This document shows, piece by piece, positions 52,661-62,554 of a stretch of 64,000 nucleotides of DNA. Below the pieces are notes generated by a model that saw only the letters and a list, made by a program, of their open reading frames with translations, did not search any database and had not been told where the DNA came from. The translations under genes and the position numbers were made by a program. Within the stretch, counting starts at the first letter, position 1. Each line of letters opens with the position of its first letter. The stretch is taken from NCBI RefSeq assembly GCF_020009625.1, contig NZ_JAIHLP010000002.1, positions 868,001-932,000 of the forward strand. Reading direction: 5' to 3'. This stretch comes from Leifsonia poae. Lineage in GTDB: Bacteria > Actinomycetota > Actinomycetes > Actinomycetales > Microbacteriaceae.

Positions 52661-52972
52661 TCAACGGGAAACGAGATCCGCGTCCATTGCGGCGACGAAC
52701 TCGTCTGGGATCGTGTCGGGGATGATCGGCTCGATGCCCTCGAGCACCGCGAGCCGGTCGCCGACCTCGCGCATGATGACCGAGATGGGCGTGTCGAGCG
52801 CATCCGCGACCGATGCGAGAATCTCGGACGACGCTTCCTTCTGACCGCGCTCCACCTCGCTGAGGTAGCCGAGAGCGACGCTCGCCTTGCTCGCGACCTG
52901 CCGGAGCGTACGGCCTTTCTGCAGGCGGAAGTCCCTGAGCACGTCGCCGATTTCCTGACGTACAAGAATCAT
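52661..52972 (-). CDS. clgR: ClgR-like XRE transcriptional activator
   Basis: A 103-residue protein with GAAGGAGG six bases before the ATG. The HTH covers about 8-65 (GDVLRDFRLQKGRTLRQVAS, then VALGYLSEVERGQKEASSEI). A short C-terminal tail ends in the small residues typical of Clp-degraded proteins. In Streptomyces, Corynebacterium and Mycobacterium ClgR activates clpP and stress protease genes and is itself a Clp substrate. The neighbours cinA, pgsA and ftsK are the same as in those genomes. The 174-bp region upstream has no gene and must carry its promoter. Confidence 0.92.
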   Translation of the reverse strand: MILVRQEIGDVLRDFRLQKGRTLRQVASKASVALGYLSEVERGQKEASSEILASVADALDTPISVIMREVGDRLAVLEGIEPIIPDTIPDEFVAAMDADLVSR

Positions 52973-53146
52973 TGGAGCCTCCTTCTTCTACCCTGCCGAC
53001 GTATCGGACCTTCAATTGTGGATGCCAACACTACACGCATCCTTTGACGCAACGATAACGAGAACGACTGGGCTTTTCTTGTGAATGCACGATCTGTAAC
53101 AGAGCGGAAACAGGCTGTATTCCCGCCTGTCACACCGCATCCCGTC

Positions 53147-53641
53147 TCATCCGATGCCGAGCTCCATGGCGAGCTCGGCGAGCACCCGGTCCACGACCTG
53201 CCGCCGGATCTGCGCCCTGTCCCCGTCGAGGGCGAGTTCGACGACCCGGGTTCCCGACTCCAGCGAGAGCCCGATGAAGACGGTTCCGACCGAGCGACCG
53301 CCCTGCGGATCCGGCCCGGCGACGCCCGTCGTCGACAGACCGATATCGGCCGGGCGACCCGAAACCGCGAGACGCTCGCGCACGCCGTCGGCGAGCTGGC
53401 GGGCGACGTCGGGGTGCACGGGACCCTCGCGTTCGAGCAATTCCTCGTCGACGCCGAGCAGCGAATGCTTGAGCGCGGTGGCGTAGACGACCGCGCCGCC
53501 CAGCACGACCGCCGACGCACCCGGAACGCTCGTGAGCTCCGCGATGAGTTCGCCACCGGTCAGCGACTCGGCCGCCGCGATCGTGAGCCCGCGTTCGGTC
53601 AGCCGACCGATCAGACGGGCCGCGAGGTCAGGCGACGACAC
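53147..53641 (-). CDS. cinA: CinA-family nicotinamide-nucleotide amidohydrolase
   Basis: A 164-residue protein made only of the CinA C-terminal domain (PncC type). It has TIAAAESLTGGELIAELTSV, GGAVVYATALKHSLLGV and STTGVAGPDPQGGRSVGTVF. The domain deamidates nicotinamide mononucleotide in the pyridine nucleotide salvage cycle. The N-terminal MoCF-like domain of full CinA is absent, as is usual in actinobacteria. It overlaps pgsA by 14 bp. Confidence 0.95.
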   Translation of the reverse strand: MSSPDLAARLIGRLTERGLTIAAAESLTGGELIAELTSVPGASAVVLGGAVVYATALKHSLLGVDEELLEREGPVHPDVARQLADGVRERLAVSGRPADIGLSTTGVAGPDPQGGRSVGTVFIGLSLESGTRVVELALDGDRAQIRRQVVDRVLAELAMELGIG

Positions 53642-54254
53642 GTTTCGCCCTGTGGCCCTTCCAGGCCTGCCAGAGGTAGTCGGCCCCGGTGACGACCGTG
53701 AGGACGACGGCGAGTGTCATGACGATGCCGTTCAGCCAGAACACCCAGTCGCCGAACACCGTCCAGAGCGGGAAGAGCGCCAGGCTGATCGCGACCGACT
53801 GCACGATGGTCTTGAGCTTTCCGCCACGCGACGCCGCGATCACGCCCTGACGGATCACCACGAACCGGTAGACGGTGATCCCGATCTCACGGACCAGGAT
53901 CACGATCGTCACCCACCAGGGCAGCTCGGCGAGGATCGACAGGCCCACCAGAGCACCGCCGGTGAGCACCTTGTCTGCGATCGGGTCGAGGAGTTTGCCG
54001 AGCTCGGTCACGAGGTTGTTGCGACGGGCGATGGCGCCGTCTACCCCATCGGTCGCGATGGCGATGACGAAGAGCACGGCCGCCGCCCAGCGCAGCCAGC
54101 CGTCGTTCCCCGCGTCCGCCAGCAGCATCCAGACGAAAAGCGGGGCGAGCAGGATGCGCACCACCGTGATCACATTGGGGAGGTTCCAGTTGCTCGCTGC
54201 GGGAGGGGGGCCTCCCACCGGCGCGGCCGGCGGCGGGGTCTCGGGCACCGACAT
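53628..54254 (-). CDS. pgsA: CDP-diacylglycerol--glycerol-3-phosphate 3-phosphatidyltransferase
   Basis: 208 residues from ATG 54254 (GGGAG eight bases upstream); GTG 54263, overlapping the ftsK stop as GTGA, is the alternative. A proline-rich N-terminus precedes about five membrane helices. The CDP-alcohol motif is complete (DGVDGAIARR, then GKLLDPIADK). It makes phosphatidylglycerol phosphate, the first step to PG and cardiolipin. ftsK-pgsA-cinA is a conserved actinobacterial order. Confidence 0.93.
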   Translation of the reverse strand: MSVPETPPPAAPVGGPPPAASNWNLPNVITVVRILLAPLFVWMLLADAGNDGWLRWAAAVLFVIAIATDGVDGAIARRNNLVTELGKLLDPIADKVLTGGALVGLSILAELPWWVTIVILVREIGITVYRFVVIRQGVIAASRGGKLKTIVQSVAISLALFPLWTVFGDWVFWLNGIVMTLAVVLTVVTGADYLWQAWKGHRAKRVVA

Positions 54255-54259
54255 GCGGT

Positions 54260-57085
54260 TCACTCCCTGTCGGTCAGCTGCCAGGCGTCTTCGTTCGAGT
54301 CGCCCTCCACCTCAGGATAGCCCTCGGTCATACGCGCCACCGGGTCGCCGGCGTACTGGTCGGCGGCATACTGTTCGGCGGCATTCCGGTCACCGGCCGG
54401 GTGGATGTCACCGGCCCTCGCCGGCGCCGCCGCCGACGGGGTGTCGTCCCCGCCTCGGATCCTCGCCAGAACTGCGGGAAGCTGCTCGACGGTGGCGAGC
54501 ACATCCCGGGCCTTCGATCCTTCCGACGGCCCGACGATCTCGCGCGACTCCAGGAGGTCCATGAGTCGGCCCGCTTTGGCGAAGCCGACCCTCAGTTTCC
54601 GCTGCAGCATCGAGGTCGAACCGAACTGGGTCGAGACGACGAGCTCGGCGGCCGCGAGCAGCAGTTCCAGGTCGTCGCCGATGTCGGCGTCGATCTGCTT
54701 GCGCTCGGCAGCGACCGCGACATCTTGGCGATACTCCGGCCGAGCCTGGCGGGTGACATGGTCGACGACCTTCTGGATCTCGGTCTCGTTAACCCAGGCG
54801 CCCTGCACGCGAACCGATTTGGAGGCGCCCATCGGGAGGAACAGGGCATCGCCCTGGCCGATGAGCTTGTCGGCGCCCGGCTGGTCGAGGATGACCCGCG
54901 AGTCGGTGACGCTGGTGACGGCGAAGGCGAGCCGCGATGGGACGTTCGCCTTGATGAGACCGGTGACGACATCGACGGATGGACGCTGGGTGGCGAGCAC
55001 GAGGTGGATCCCCGACGCACGGGCCAGCTGGGTGATGCGCACGATCGAGTCTTCGACGTCGCGCGGGGCCACCATCATCAGATCGGCGAGCTCGTCCACG
55101 ACGACGAGGAGATAGGGGTACGGCTTGAGCTTGCGCTCGCTGCCCGCGGGAAGCACGATCTCGTTGTTCATGACGGCCTTGTTGAAGTCGTCGATGTGCC
55201 GGAACCCGAAACTGGCCAGGTCGTCGTAGCGCATGTCCATCTCTTTCACGACCCACTGCAGCGCCTCCGCCGCTTTCTTCGGGTTCGTGATGATGGGGGT
55301 GATCAGGTGCGGGACTCCGGCGTAGATGGTGAGCTCGACGCGTTTCGGGTCGATGAGCACCATGCGCACATCCGCCGGCTTGGCCCGCATGAGCAGGCTG
55401 GTGATCATCGAGTTCACAAAACTCGACTTGCCCGAACCGGTGGAGCCGGCCACCAGGAGGTGGGGCATCTTGGCCAGGTTCGCCACCACGAAACCGCCGC
55501 CGACATCTTTGCCGACGCCGATGGTCATGGGATGCGTGCTCTTCGTCGCGGCGGAGGAGCGCAGCACATCGCCGAGCGAGACGATCTCACGGTCGGAGTT
55601 CGGGATCTCGATGCCGATGGCGCTCTTCCCCGGGATGGGCGAGAGGATGCGCACTTCGTTGCTGGCGACGGCGTAGGAGAGGTTCTTGCTGAGTGCCGTC
55701 ACGCGCTCCACCTTCACACCCGGGCCGAGCTCGATCTCGTACTGGGTCACGGTCGGCCCCCGCGAGTAGCCGGTGACACGGGCGTCGACGCCGAACTGCG
55801 TGAGAACCTCGGTGATCGATCCGACGATCTCTTCGTTGGCGGCCGAGCGCGCCTTGGGCGGGGTGCCAGCCGAGAGCATCGTGGCCGCCGGCAACCGATA
55901 GGGCGCTGTCGGCTGGTCGGGCTCGGCGGAGAGGGCCGCCGTCTCGTCGAAGTCTTCCGCGTCGAGCGCGAAACCGGGAAGCACATCCGGCTTGCCCGGC
56001 ACGCCGTCCGCCTGCAGACCGGTCGGGTGAGCGCCACCGAGGGCGACCTCGCCGGTGAACCGTTTGACCGCCTCCTCGGCGAGCGCGAGCTCCCCGAGAA
56101 CCTCCGTGTTGTAGTGGTCGCTCGCCGGGTCGGGCTCGATCGGCGAAGCGAACTCGCCCTTTCCGGTGCCGGGCGTGCCGAACACCTCGGTGAGCCCGTC
56201 GGCGATGACCGGGGAGTCGTAGGCGGGATCCTCCTCGCGCTGCGACTTGTTGCGCCGCCACCACGGCAGATTCGTCTCGGCGTCGCCCGCTTCGTCGTCG
56301 ATGCCGTCGAGTTCAACCTGCTGGGTCTTCGCCTCTTTCGCCGCCTGACGCTCCTCCTCGCTGGGCAGCTGCGCGCCGAAGAGATAGGCGTACAGCTCTC
56401 GGGCGCGCGCGCCGACCTTGTTCGGGGGTGTCTTGGTGATGATGAACAGGCTGAGCACGAGCAGCACGATGATGACCGCGCCGGCGCCGTACGGCGTGAT
56501 GACCGCCGACAGCGGGGCGGCGAGCAGCCACCCGAGAACGCCGCCGGCCTCGGCGAGCTTCGGCATACCATCGCTGGGCGAAGGATGCCCGCTGAACAGG
56601 TGGCAGAGGCCCGAGATGGTGAGCAGCAGGATGGCCAGGCCGATCCCGATCCTGGTGTTGTCGTGCACGGAGCTCGGATGACGGAAGAGCCAGGCGGCGA
56701 AAAGCACCATGATCACCGGAAGGGCGAAAGCCACCCGCCCGAACAGCCCCCCGAACGTCCACGCGTCCAAGGTGCGAGCGACCTCGTCGTTGATGAGGAA
56801 CCATTCGACGATCGCGCCGGCGACCGCCAGCAGAACGAGGAAGAACGGGAAGCCGTCGCGGCGCTCCTCTTTGGCGAACTTCTCGGGCCCGAGGGCACGG
56901 AAGGCCGCGCCGGTGAGGTGCGCAAGGCCCATCCAGGCACGCGTGAACGGATTCGGTCCCCCGCCGGCCGCCGGATAGGCGACCGTCTTCTGCGTGGTCG
57001 TCTTCGCAGCCGGCTTGCGGGCGGTCGAAGCGCCGCGGCCGGACGTGTTCCGGGCGCGCGATGTCGACTTGGTGCTCGTAGCCAT
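54260..57085 (-). CDS. ftsK: DNA translocase FtsK/SpoIIIE
   Basis: A 941-residue, septum-located DNA pump. A basic N-terminal tail (about 1-60) precedes four to five membrane helices (about 80-240), then an acidic, Gly/Pro-rich linker (about 250-400). The RecA-like motor (about 420-800) has Walker [17 protein letters not shown] and Walker [15 protein letters not shown], plus [12 protein letters not shown]. The C-terminal gamma winged helix (about 830-900, [20 protein letters not shown]) reads orienting DNA sequences. It clears and unlinks chromosomes at division. A short tail after gamma is disordered. Confidence 0.97.
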   Translation of the reverse strand: MATSTKSTSRARNTSGRGASTARKPAAKTTTQKTVAYPAAGGGPNPFTRAWMGLAHLTGAAFRALGPEKFAKEERRDGFPFFLVLLAVAGAIVEWFLINDEVARTLDAWTFGGLFGRVAFALPVIMVLFAAWLFRHPSSVHDNTRIGIGLAILLLTISGLCHLFSGHPSPSDGMPKLAEAGGVLGWLLAAPLSAVITPYGAGAVIIVLLVLSLFIITKTPPNKVGARARELYAYLFGAQLPSEEERQAAKEAKTQQVELDGIDDEAGDAETNLPWWRRNKSQREEDPAYDSPVIADGLTEVFGTPGTGKGEFASPIEPDPASDHYNTEVLGELALAEEAVKRFTGEVALGGAHPTGLQADGVPGKPDVLPGFALDAEDFDETAALSAEPDQPTAPYRLPAATMLSAGTPPKARSAANEEIVGSITEVLTQFGVDARVTGYSRGPTVTQYEIELGPGVKVERVTALSKNLSYAVASNEVRILSPIPGKSAIGIEIPNSDREIVSLGDVLRSSAATKSTHPMTIGVGKDVGGGFVVANLAKMPHLLVAGSTGSGKSSFVNSMITSLLMRAKPADVRMVLIDPKRVELTIYAGVPHLITPIITNPKKAAEALQWVVKEMDMRYDDLASFGFRHIDDFNKAVMNNEIVLPAGSERKLKPYPYLLVVVDELADLMMVAPRDVEDSIVRITQLARASGIHLVLATQRPSVDVVTGLIKANVPSRLAFAVTSVTDSRVILDQPGADKLIGQGDALFLPMGASKSVRVQGAWVNETEIQKVVDHVTRQARPEYRQDVAVAAERKQIDADIGDDLELLLAAAELVVSTQFGSTSMLQRKLRVGFAKAGRLMDLLESREIVGPSEGSKARDVLATVEQLPAVLARIRGGDDTPSAAAPARAGDIHPAGDRNAAEQYAADQYAGDPVARMTEGYPEVEGDSNEDAWQLTDRE

Positions 57086-57160
57086 GCGATAAAGGTACTT
57101 CTCGCCCCCGTCATCCTGCGGTTACCGCGCTGAGTTGCGCGAAATCGCCGCCGGGCGGGT

Positions 57161-57652
57161 CTAGTGCACCGTGCGGACCATCGTGTCGGAATCCTCGCCC
57201 GACTCGACCGTGACAAAGCCCTCGCTGACGTAGAGCCGCTGAGCGAAGTTGGCCCGCTCGACGCTGAGACTCAGCCGAGCGTGTCCGGCCGCACCGGCCT
57301 GGACCGCGACCGCCTGCAGCAATGCCCGGCCGACGCCCTGCGCACGCCACTGCGGGTTGACACCGAGCGTCAGCTCGGGCACACCGACCGCCACGAATCC
57401 GTAGCCGGGCTCATTGGCCGGGAAGAGCCGACCCCAGCACGCACCGATCGGAACGCCATGGGCGTCTTCGGCTACGGAGCCGAAATCGCCGGGCCGCTTC
57501 CAGCCGGCGATGTAGCGGAGAACCTTCGGGTCTTCGAGCACCGCCACTCGCGGCCTCGCACGCGCCACGCTCCAATTGCTCGCCTCGACGAGCATGTCGC
57601 CGAGGAAGCGTGCGTCCGCGCCCGCGGCCGGACGGATGCGAAACGAAGTCAT
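57161..57652 (-). CDS. GNAT-family N-acetyltransferase
   Basis: A 163-residue protein. The acetyl-CoA binding motif A is PQWRAQGVGRALLQAVAVQA (Q/R-x2-G-x-G/A form) and motif B is RANFAQRLYVSEGFVTV. The N-terminal FRIRPAAGADARFLGDML is typical. The substrate is unknown. It lies alone between ftsK and the ABC transporter genes, on the same strand. Confidence 0.9.
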   Translation of the reverse strand: MTSFRIRPAAGADARFLGDMLVEASNWSVARARPRVAVLEDPKVLRYIAGWKRPGDFGSVAEDAHGVPIGACWGRLFPANEPGYGFVAVGVPELTLGVNPQWRAQGVGRALLQAVAVQAGAAGHARLSLSVERANFAQRLYVSEGFVTVESGEDSDTMVRTVH

Positions 57653-57699
57653 ACGGGCACGTTACCCGCTGGAGCGTTTCCGGCGCGTTTCGCTTCGGG

Positions 57700-58955
57700 T
57701 CAGTACCGGATGGCGTCGATCACTCTCACCCGGATGGCCACGAGCGCGGGAAGCAGCCCGGCCAGGGCACCGACGGCGGTGGCGGAGGCGAGACCCAGTA
57801 TCGCTGCGCCGGCGGGGAACGGCGGGAAGTCGGTGACCATGCCCTGCCCGATCAGGTTCTCCACGAGGGGGCTCTTCACGATGAGGATGGCGATCGCCAC
57901 ACCGACGGCCCCCGCGACGACCGTCGCGACGACGCTCTCCATCATCACGGAGAAGAACACCCGACCGGCCGTTGCACCGAAACTGCGGCGGATGCCGATC
58001 TCCCGGATGCGCTGGCGCACCGTGACGAGCGCGATGTTGACGAGCCCGAGCGCACCGAGCAGCAGGATCAGCCCGGCCACTCCACCCACCATGAGCGTGA
58101 TCGGCAGGAAGGGGTCGCCGTTCGAATACGCGGCGTAGTCCTGCCGATTGACGCTCACCTGCACGCCGTCGCCGAGCGAGGCGGCGAGATCCGATTCGAT
58201 GCGTTTCGACAGCTGAGCTGCGTTGTGGGGCGGCACCCAGGCCTCGTACTGAGGCGGCTGCGGGAGTAGCCCGCCGCATCCTGCCCGGGCGTGGTCGCCG
58301 TGGCCAGGGTGGCGGCCTCGCTCGCGAGCAGGTAGGCGCGCGGCTCGGTCTCCCACTCCGCGGTGCGTGCGACGCCGATCACGACCCCGGTCTGCGGGTG
58401 CTCCCCCAGCAGCTGCGCCGTCGGATGCGTGGCGAGGTCGGGCGAACCCAATCGGTTCCAGAAGACCGTGTTGACCACCAATGCGGGGGCGAGCCGTTCC
58501 CGGTCCGTGCGGTCGAACCAGGTGCCGGCGTCGAGGGTGACACGGTGCATCGTGGCGTACGGCTGATCGACGATCGTCACCTGAAGCGGAACCGCCCCGT
58601 CGCGGAACTGCACCGTGGCGCCGGCATTGATCACCGAGCTCGCGTAACGGATGGAGTAGCGGTCGAGCACCTCCCGCCAGGCCGTGTCGATTCCGGCGCC
58701 CGTGCCCGAGCCGTCGGGGGCCGAGCCGTCGGGGGCCGTTGCGTTCACCGAGAGCAGGGCGGGGCGGCCGCCGTTGCGCTCGTTGGACTCCGTGATCGCC
58801 TGGCCCGCGACACCGCCCAGTCCGACCACCGTCGTCAGAGCGCAGACGGCGACGGCGACGCCGATCAGGGAGAGCAGAACGCGCAGCCGGTGGATGCGCA
58901 CCTCCTGCCACGCCTCGATGACAGCGCCCCAGACGCTGGTGAGGAACCCGATCAT
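57700..58955 (-). pseudogene. MacB/FtsX-type ABC permease, single-base frameshift
   Basis: The N-terminal part from ATG 58955 contains the first membrane helix (about 20-45, RVLLSLIGVAVAVCALTTVV) and the MacB-PCD external domain. At about 58263 the frame breaks: AAGYSRSRLST should read AAGYSPQPPQYEAWVPPHN. The second frame carries the rest, with three helices and the FtsX signature VRQRIREIGIRRSFGATAGR, to the stop at 57700. Adding one C on the coding strand (TCCCG to TCCCCG) restores about 418 residues. Its ATG overlaps the ATPase stop by 4 bp. In the intact state it would form a mechanotransmission or export complex with the ATPase and the adaptor. Confidence 0.82.
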
Positions 58956-59692
58956 GCGATTCCCGACTGTGGCGCCGGGACCTGCTCCGAGTGCAGGGCG
59001 CCGTCGAGGTCGCTGCGGGGAGAAAGCACCCCGTGGTCGAGCAGATAGTGCGTGGAGGAGAGGGCGGCGATGGCCGGATCGTGGGTGATCGTGACGAGCG
59101 CCGCATCCGTTGCCCGGGCAACCTCGTCGAGCAGTCCCATCACCGAGGTGCCGGTCTCCACGTCGAGGGCGCCGGTCGGTTCGTCGGCGAGGATCAGCCG
59201 CGGCCCGCGCACCAGGGCCCGGGCGATCGCGACGCGCTGCTGCTCCCCGCCGGAGAGTTTCTCCGGCATGGCCGTGAGGCGATGCCCGAGCCCCACCCGG
59301 TCGAGCATGTCGGCGGCGATCGACGATCGGCGCCAGAATCGGCGGCCGGTGGCGTAGAGCAGCGGTGTCATCACGTTCTCGTGGGCCGTTCGCCCCGCCA
59401 ACAGATTGAACTGCTGGAAGATGAAGCCGATATCGCGGCCCCGCATCCGATCCCGCTCCCCCGACGACAGGGTCGACAGCGGCCGGTCATCGAAGAACAC
59501 CTCGCCGCTGGTGGGGGCATCGAGCAGCCCGAGCAGGTTGAGCAGGGTCGATTTGCCCGAACCGGAGCGTCCGACGATGGAGACCCGGTCTTTCTGCTCC
59601 ACCGTCAGCTCGACACCGTCGAGGATGGTGAGCGGCGCCGCATCGGGGATCTGCACAGTCCGCGTCACACGGTCGAGGCGCAGCAGCGTCAT
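58952..59692 (-). CDS. ABC transporter ATP-binding protein (MacB/LolD type)
   Basis: A 246-residue ATPase with Walker A VGRSGSGKST, Q-loop FQQFNLLAGRTAHEN, signature LSGGEQQR, Walker B LILADEPTGALD and switch His in ITHDP. The LolD/MacB-type DEPTGALD and the IGFIFQQFNLL motif place it in the type VII exporter class. It is coupled by 4-bp overlaps to the adaptor upstream and the permease downstream. Confidence 0.95.
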   Translation of the reverse strand: MTLLRLDRVTRTVQIPDAAPLTILDGVELTVEQKDRVSIVGRSGSGKSTLLNLLGLLDAPTSGEVFFDDRPLSTLSSGERDRMRGRDIGFIFQQFNLLAGRTAHENVMTPLLYATGRRFWRRSSIAADMLDRVGLGHRLTAMPEKLSGGEQQRVAIARALVRGPRLILADEPTGALDVETGTSVMGLLDEVARATDAALVTITHDPAIAALSSTHYLLDHGVLSPRSDLDGALHSEQVPAPQSGIA

Positions 59693-60741
59693 CCGGAGAT
59701 CCCCGCGCAGACTATGCCGCCGGCCTGCTCCTGGCAGTTCTCTCCGCCTGCCGCGGCGGCCGGTGCCCCCGGCACGAATTGGCGGATCAGGTCTCCCTCT
59801 GCGAGGCCGGCCGTGATCTCCACGTTCGCCCCGTCGGTGAGGCCGAGCTTCACGTCCTTTTTCTCGGCCTTGCCGTCTTTCGACTGCACCCAGACCACGC
59901 CGGTCTGCGCTGTACCCTTCACGGCCGTGGTGGGCACCACGATCACGTTCTCTGCTTTGCCTCCCGCGATCGTGATCTCGGCGGCCAGGCCCGAGAAGAC
60001 TTTGACCTCAGCCGGTACGGCGCACCGCACGGTCGTGCCGCTGGTGCCTCCGCCGGACGCACCGTCGCTGGAAGCGGCCGGCGCGTCACCGGTGCCAGCG
60101 CCGGGCAACGGCGTGGTGATGCTCAGCCCCGTGCAGGTGAAGGGTGCGGGGCCGCCCGTGATGGCGATCTGCGCATCCGTCGGCCGGTTCAGCAGGCGGT
60201 ACTGCTGCTCGGGGCTCAGCGAGCCGCTCGCCGAGAAGCTGGGCGGTGCGATCTGTCCGGCGGTGTCGCCGATCGCGACGGCCTGACCGTGGATGACCGT
60301 GAGCGAACTGACGACACCGGCGATCGGCGCCTCCACGGCCACGAAGGTGACCTCGGGCTTGCGCTCGGTGACCGTGACCGAGCCGTCGGGAGCCGTGGTC
60401 TGAATCGGATCGCGCGGCGTCTCCACCCGGATGTCGTAGAGCGTGTCGCCCGCTGCGACCCCCTGCCCCACTTTCACCTGCACCTCGTCGATGGTGCCGA
60501 CAGCGGTGGAACGCACCGGCACCGCAGGGTCGGCGGACACGGTTCCCTTGATCGTCACATCGTTTGTGATGGTGCCGAGCGCGGCCGGCACCATCGGCTC
60601 GGTGATCTCACCGGTCGGCGCGGCCGGATCAGCGCGGGTCGACGAGTCAGGGAAGAACGCGAGCTTGACCAGTGCGGCCGCCACCACCGCGACGAGCACC
60701 ATCCTGATGATCGGGAAAACCCAGCGTCGTGCTATCCCCAT
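59689..60741 (-). CDS. HlyD/MacA-like membrane-fusion adaptor protein
   Basis: A 350-residue protein with a short cytoplasmic start and one membrane helix (about 10-30). An external portion has lipoyl-like beta motifs (GTIDEVQVKVGQGVAAGDTL; APIAGVVSSLTVIHGQAVAI), a Gly/Ser-rich insert near 215-240 and a terminal barrel (VPTTAVKGTAQTGVVWV, GLAEGDLIRQFV). A Cys pair near the C-terminus may form a disulphide. It opens a three-gene exporter operon (adaptor-ATPase-permease) for an unknown peptide, lipid or antibiotic. Confidence 0.9.
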   Translation of the reverse strand: MGIARRWVFPIIRMVLVAVVAAALVKLAFFPDSSTRADPAAPTGEITEPMVPAALGTITNDVTIKGTVSADPAVPVRSTAVGTIDEVQVKVGQGVAAGDTLYDIRVETPRDPIQTTAPDGSVTVTERKPEVTFVAVEAPIAGVVSSLTVIHGQAVAIGDTAGQIAPPSFSASGSLSPEQQYRLLNRPTDAQIAITGGPAPFTCTGLSITTPLPGAGTGDAPAASSDGASGGGTSGTTVRCAVPAEVKVFSGLAAEITIAGGKAENVIVVPTTAVKGTAQTGVVWVQSKDGKAEKKDVKLGLTDGANVEITAGLAEGDLIRQFVPGAPAAAAGGENCQEQAGGIVCAGISG

Positions 60742-60760
60742 TACTCCCCCTCGACGAAAC

Positions 60761-60782
60761 GGGGCGGCACAGCCGCCGCCCC
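60761..60782 (-). terminator. Stem-loop after rnj
   Basis: GGGGCGGC (60761-60768) and GCCGCCCC (60775-60782) form a perfect 8-bp stem with a 6-base loop. A second, smaller hairpin (ACCCGG/CCGGGT) lies between it and the rnj stop. It separates rnj from the exporter operon. Confidence 0.55.
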
Positions 60783-60809
60783 CGCTTGGAAACCCGGTGT
60801 GCGGCCGGG

Positions 60810-62486
60810 TCAGGCCTCGATCACCAGCGGCACGATCATCGGGCGGCGACGGTAGCTGGTGTTCACCCAGCGGCCGACCGTGCGACGCACCACCTGCGAG
60901 AGCGCGTGCGAGTCGCGCACCCCGTTGTGGGCCGCATCGGCGAGTGCCGAAGCGATCTTCGGCTTGACGGCGTCGAAGATCGCGTCGTCTTCGGCGAAGC
61001 CTCGAGCGTGGATCTCCGGGCCTGTGACGATGCGCCCGGTCGCGGCCTCCACCACGACGATGATCGAGATGAAACCCTCCTCGCCGAGGATGCGGCGGTC
61101 CTTGAGGTCGGCATCCGTGATCTCGCCAACGCTGGAGCCGTCGACGTAGACGAAGCCGAGGTCGAGCTGGCCGACGACCCGGGCGACACCGTCGCGCAGG
61201 TCGATGACGCTGCCGTCCTCCGCGAGGATGGTGTTCTCCTCGGGCACACCGGTGTCCATCGCGAGCTTGGCGTTGGCCACCAAGTGACGGTACTCGCCGT
61301 GCACCGGCATCACGTTCTTCGGCTTCAGGATGTTGTAGCAGTAGAGCAGCTCGCCGGCGGCGGCGTGGCCGGAGACGTGCACCTTGGCGTTGCCCTTGTG
61401 CACAACGTTGGCGCCGAGCTTGGTGAGGCCATCGATCACGCGGTAGACCGCGTTCTCGTTGCCCGGGATGAGGCTTGACGCGAGGATGACGGTGTCGCCC
61501 GGCCCGACCTCGATCTGGTGGTCGAGGTTGGCCATGCGCGCGAGGACCGCCATCGGCTCGCCCTGCGAACCGGTCGACATGTAGACGATCTTGTCGTCGG
61601 GGAGGTCGGCGGCCTTCTTGTAGTCGATCAGCACGCCGTCCGGCACCTTCAGGTAGCCGAGATCGGCGGCGATTCCCATATTGCGCACCATCGAGCGACC
61701 GAGGAGGGCCACGCGGCGCCCGTTGGCGGCTGCTGCGTCGAGCACCTGCTGCACGCGGTGCACGTGGCTGGAGAAGCTCGCCACGATCACACGGCGCGGC
61801 GCGCGAGCGATCACGTTGTCGAGCACGGGGCCGATCGAACGTTCCAGGGGAGTGAAACCGGGAACATCGGCGTTGGTGGAGTCGGCCAGGAACAGGTCAA
61901 CGCCCTTCTCACCGAGACGGGCGAACGCGCGCAGGTCGGTGATGCGGTTGTCGAGCGGCAGCTGGTCCATCTTGAAGTCGCCCGTGTGGAGCACGACGCC
62001 GGCGGGCGTGCTGATGGCCACGGCCAGCGCATCCGGAATCGAGTGGTTGACGGCGACGAACTCGAGGTCGAACGGGCCGAGCTGCTCCGTCTGACCTTCC
62101 TTCACCGTGAGACTGTACGGCTGGATGCGGTGCTCCTTGAGCTTCGCCTCCACCAGCGCGAGCGTCAGCCCGGAGCCGATGAGGGGGATGTCCGCCCGCA
62201 GCTTGAGCAGATAGGGCACGGCGCCGATGTGGTCCTCGTGACCGTGGGTGAGCACGACGCCGACGATGTCGTCCAGGCGGTCGCGCACCGGGGCGAAGTC
62301 GGGGAGGATCAGATCGACGCCCGGCTGGTTCTCTTCCGGGAAGAGCACGCCGCAGTCGACGATGAGGATCTTGCCCTCGTACTCGAAGACAGTCATGTTG
62401 CGGCCGATCTCCCCGAGACCTCCGGTGGGGATGATCCGCAGCGTGCCCTCGGCGAGCGCGGGCGGAGCGGAGACGAGATTGGGCAT
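60810..62486 (-). CDS. rnj: Ribonuclease J
   Basis: A 558-residue metallo-beta-lactamase/beta-CASP nuclease from ATG 62486, with GGAGG four bases upstream. The zinc motif is LTHGHEDHIGAVPYL, with VVLHTGDFKMD and LADSTNAD following. The beta-CASP domain has FSSHVHRVQQVL and STGSQGEPMA, and VHVSGHAAAGEL is near the end of the core. It has 5'-3' exo- and endonuclease activity in RNA turnover and rRNA maturation. It lies 68 bp after dapA; the pair is conserved in actinobacteria. Confidence 0.97.
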   Translation of the reverse strand: MPNLVSAPPALAEGTLRIIPTGGLGEIGRNMTVFEYEGKILIVDCGVLFPEENQPGVDLILPDFAPVRDRLDDIVGVVLTHGHEDHIGAVPYLLKLRADIPLIGSGLTLALVEAKLKEHRIQPYSLTVKEGQTEQLGPFDLEFVAVNHSIPDALAVAISTPAGVVLHTGDFKMDQLPLDNRITDLRAFARLGEKGVDLFLADSTNADVPGFTPLERSIGPVLDNVIARAPRRVIVASFSSHVHRVQQVLDAAAANGRRVALLGRSMVRNMGIAADLGYLKVPDGVLIDYKKAADLPDDKIVYMSTGSQGEPMAVLARMANLDHQIEVGPGDTVILASSLIPGNENAVYRVIDGLTKLGANVVHKGNAKVHVSGHAAAGELLYCYNILKPKNVMPVHGEYRHLVANAKLAMDTGVPEENTILAEDGSVIDLRDGVARVVGQLDLGFVYVDGSSVGEITDADLKDRRILGEEGFISIIVVVEAATGRIVTGPEIHARGFAEDDAIFDAVKPKIASALADAAHNGVRDSHALSQVVRRTVGRWVNTSYRRRPMIVPLVIEA

Positions 62487-62554
62487 ATGCCCTCCTTGCG
62501 CATTGCGGACGCCGAAGCGTCCCTTGTGGTGCGGACCGCGCAGTGGCGCGGCCC

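Noticed and set aside
54401..57133. A 910-codon open frame antisense to ftsK
   Set aside because: It is a composition artefact opposite a gene with complete FtsK motifs on the other strand.
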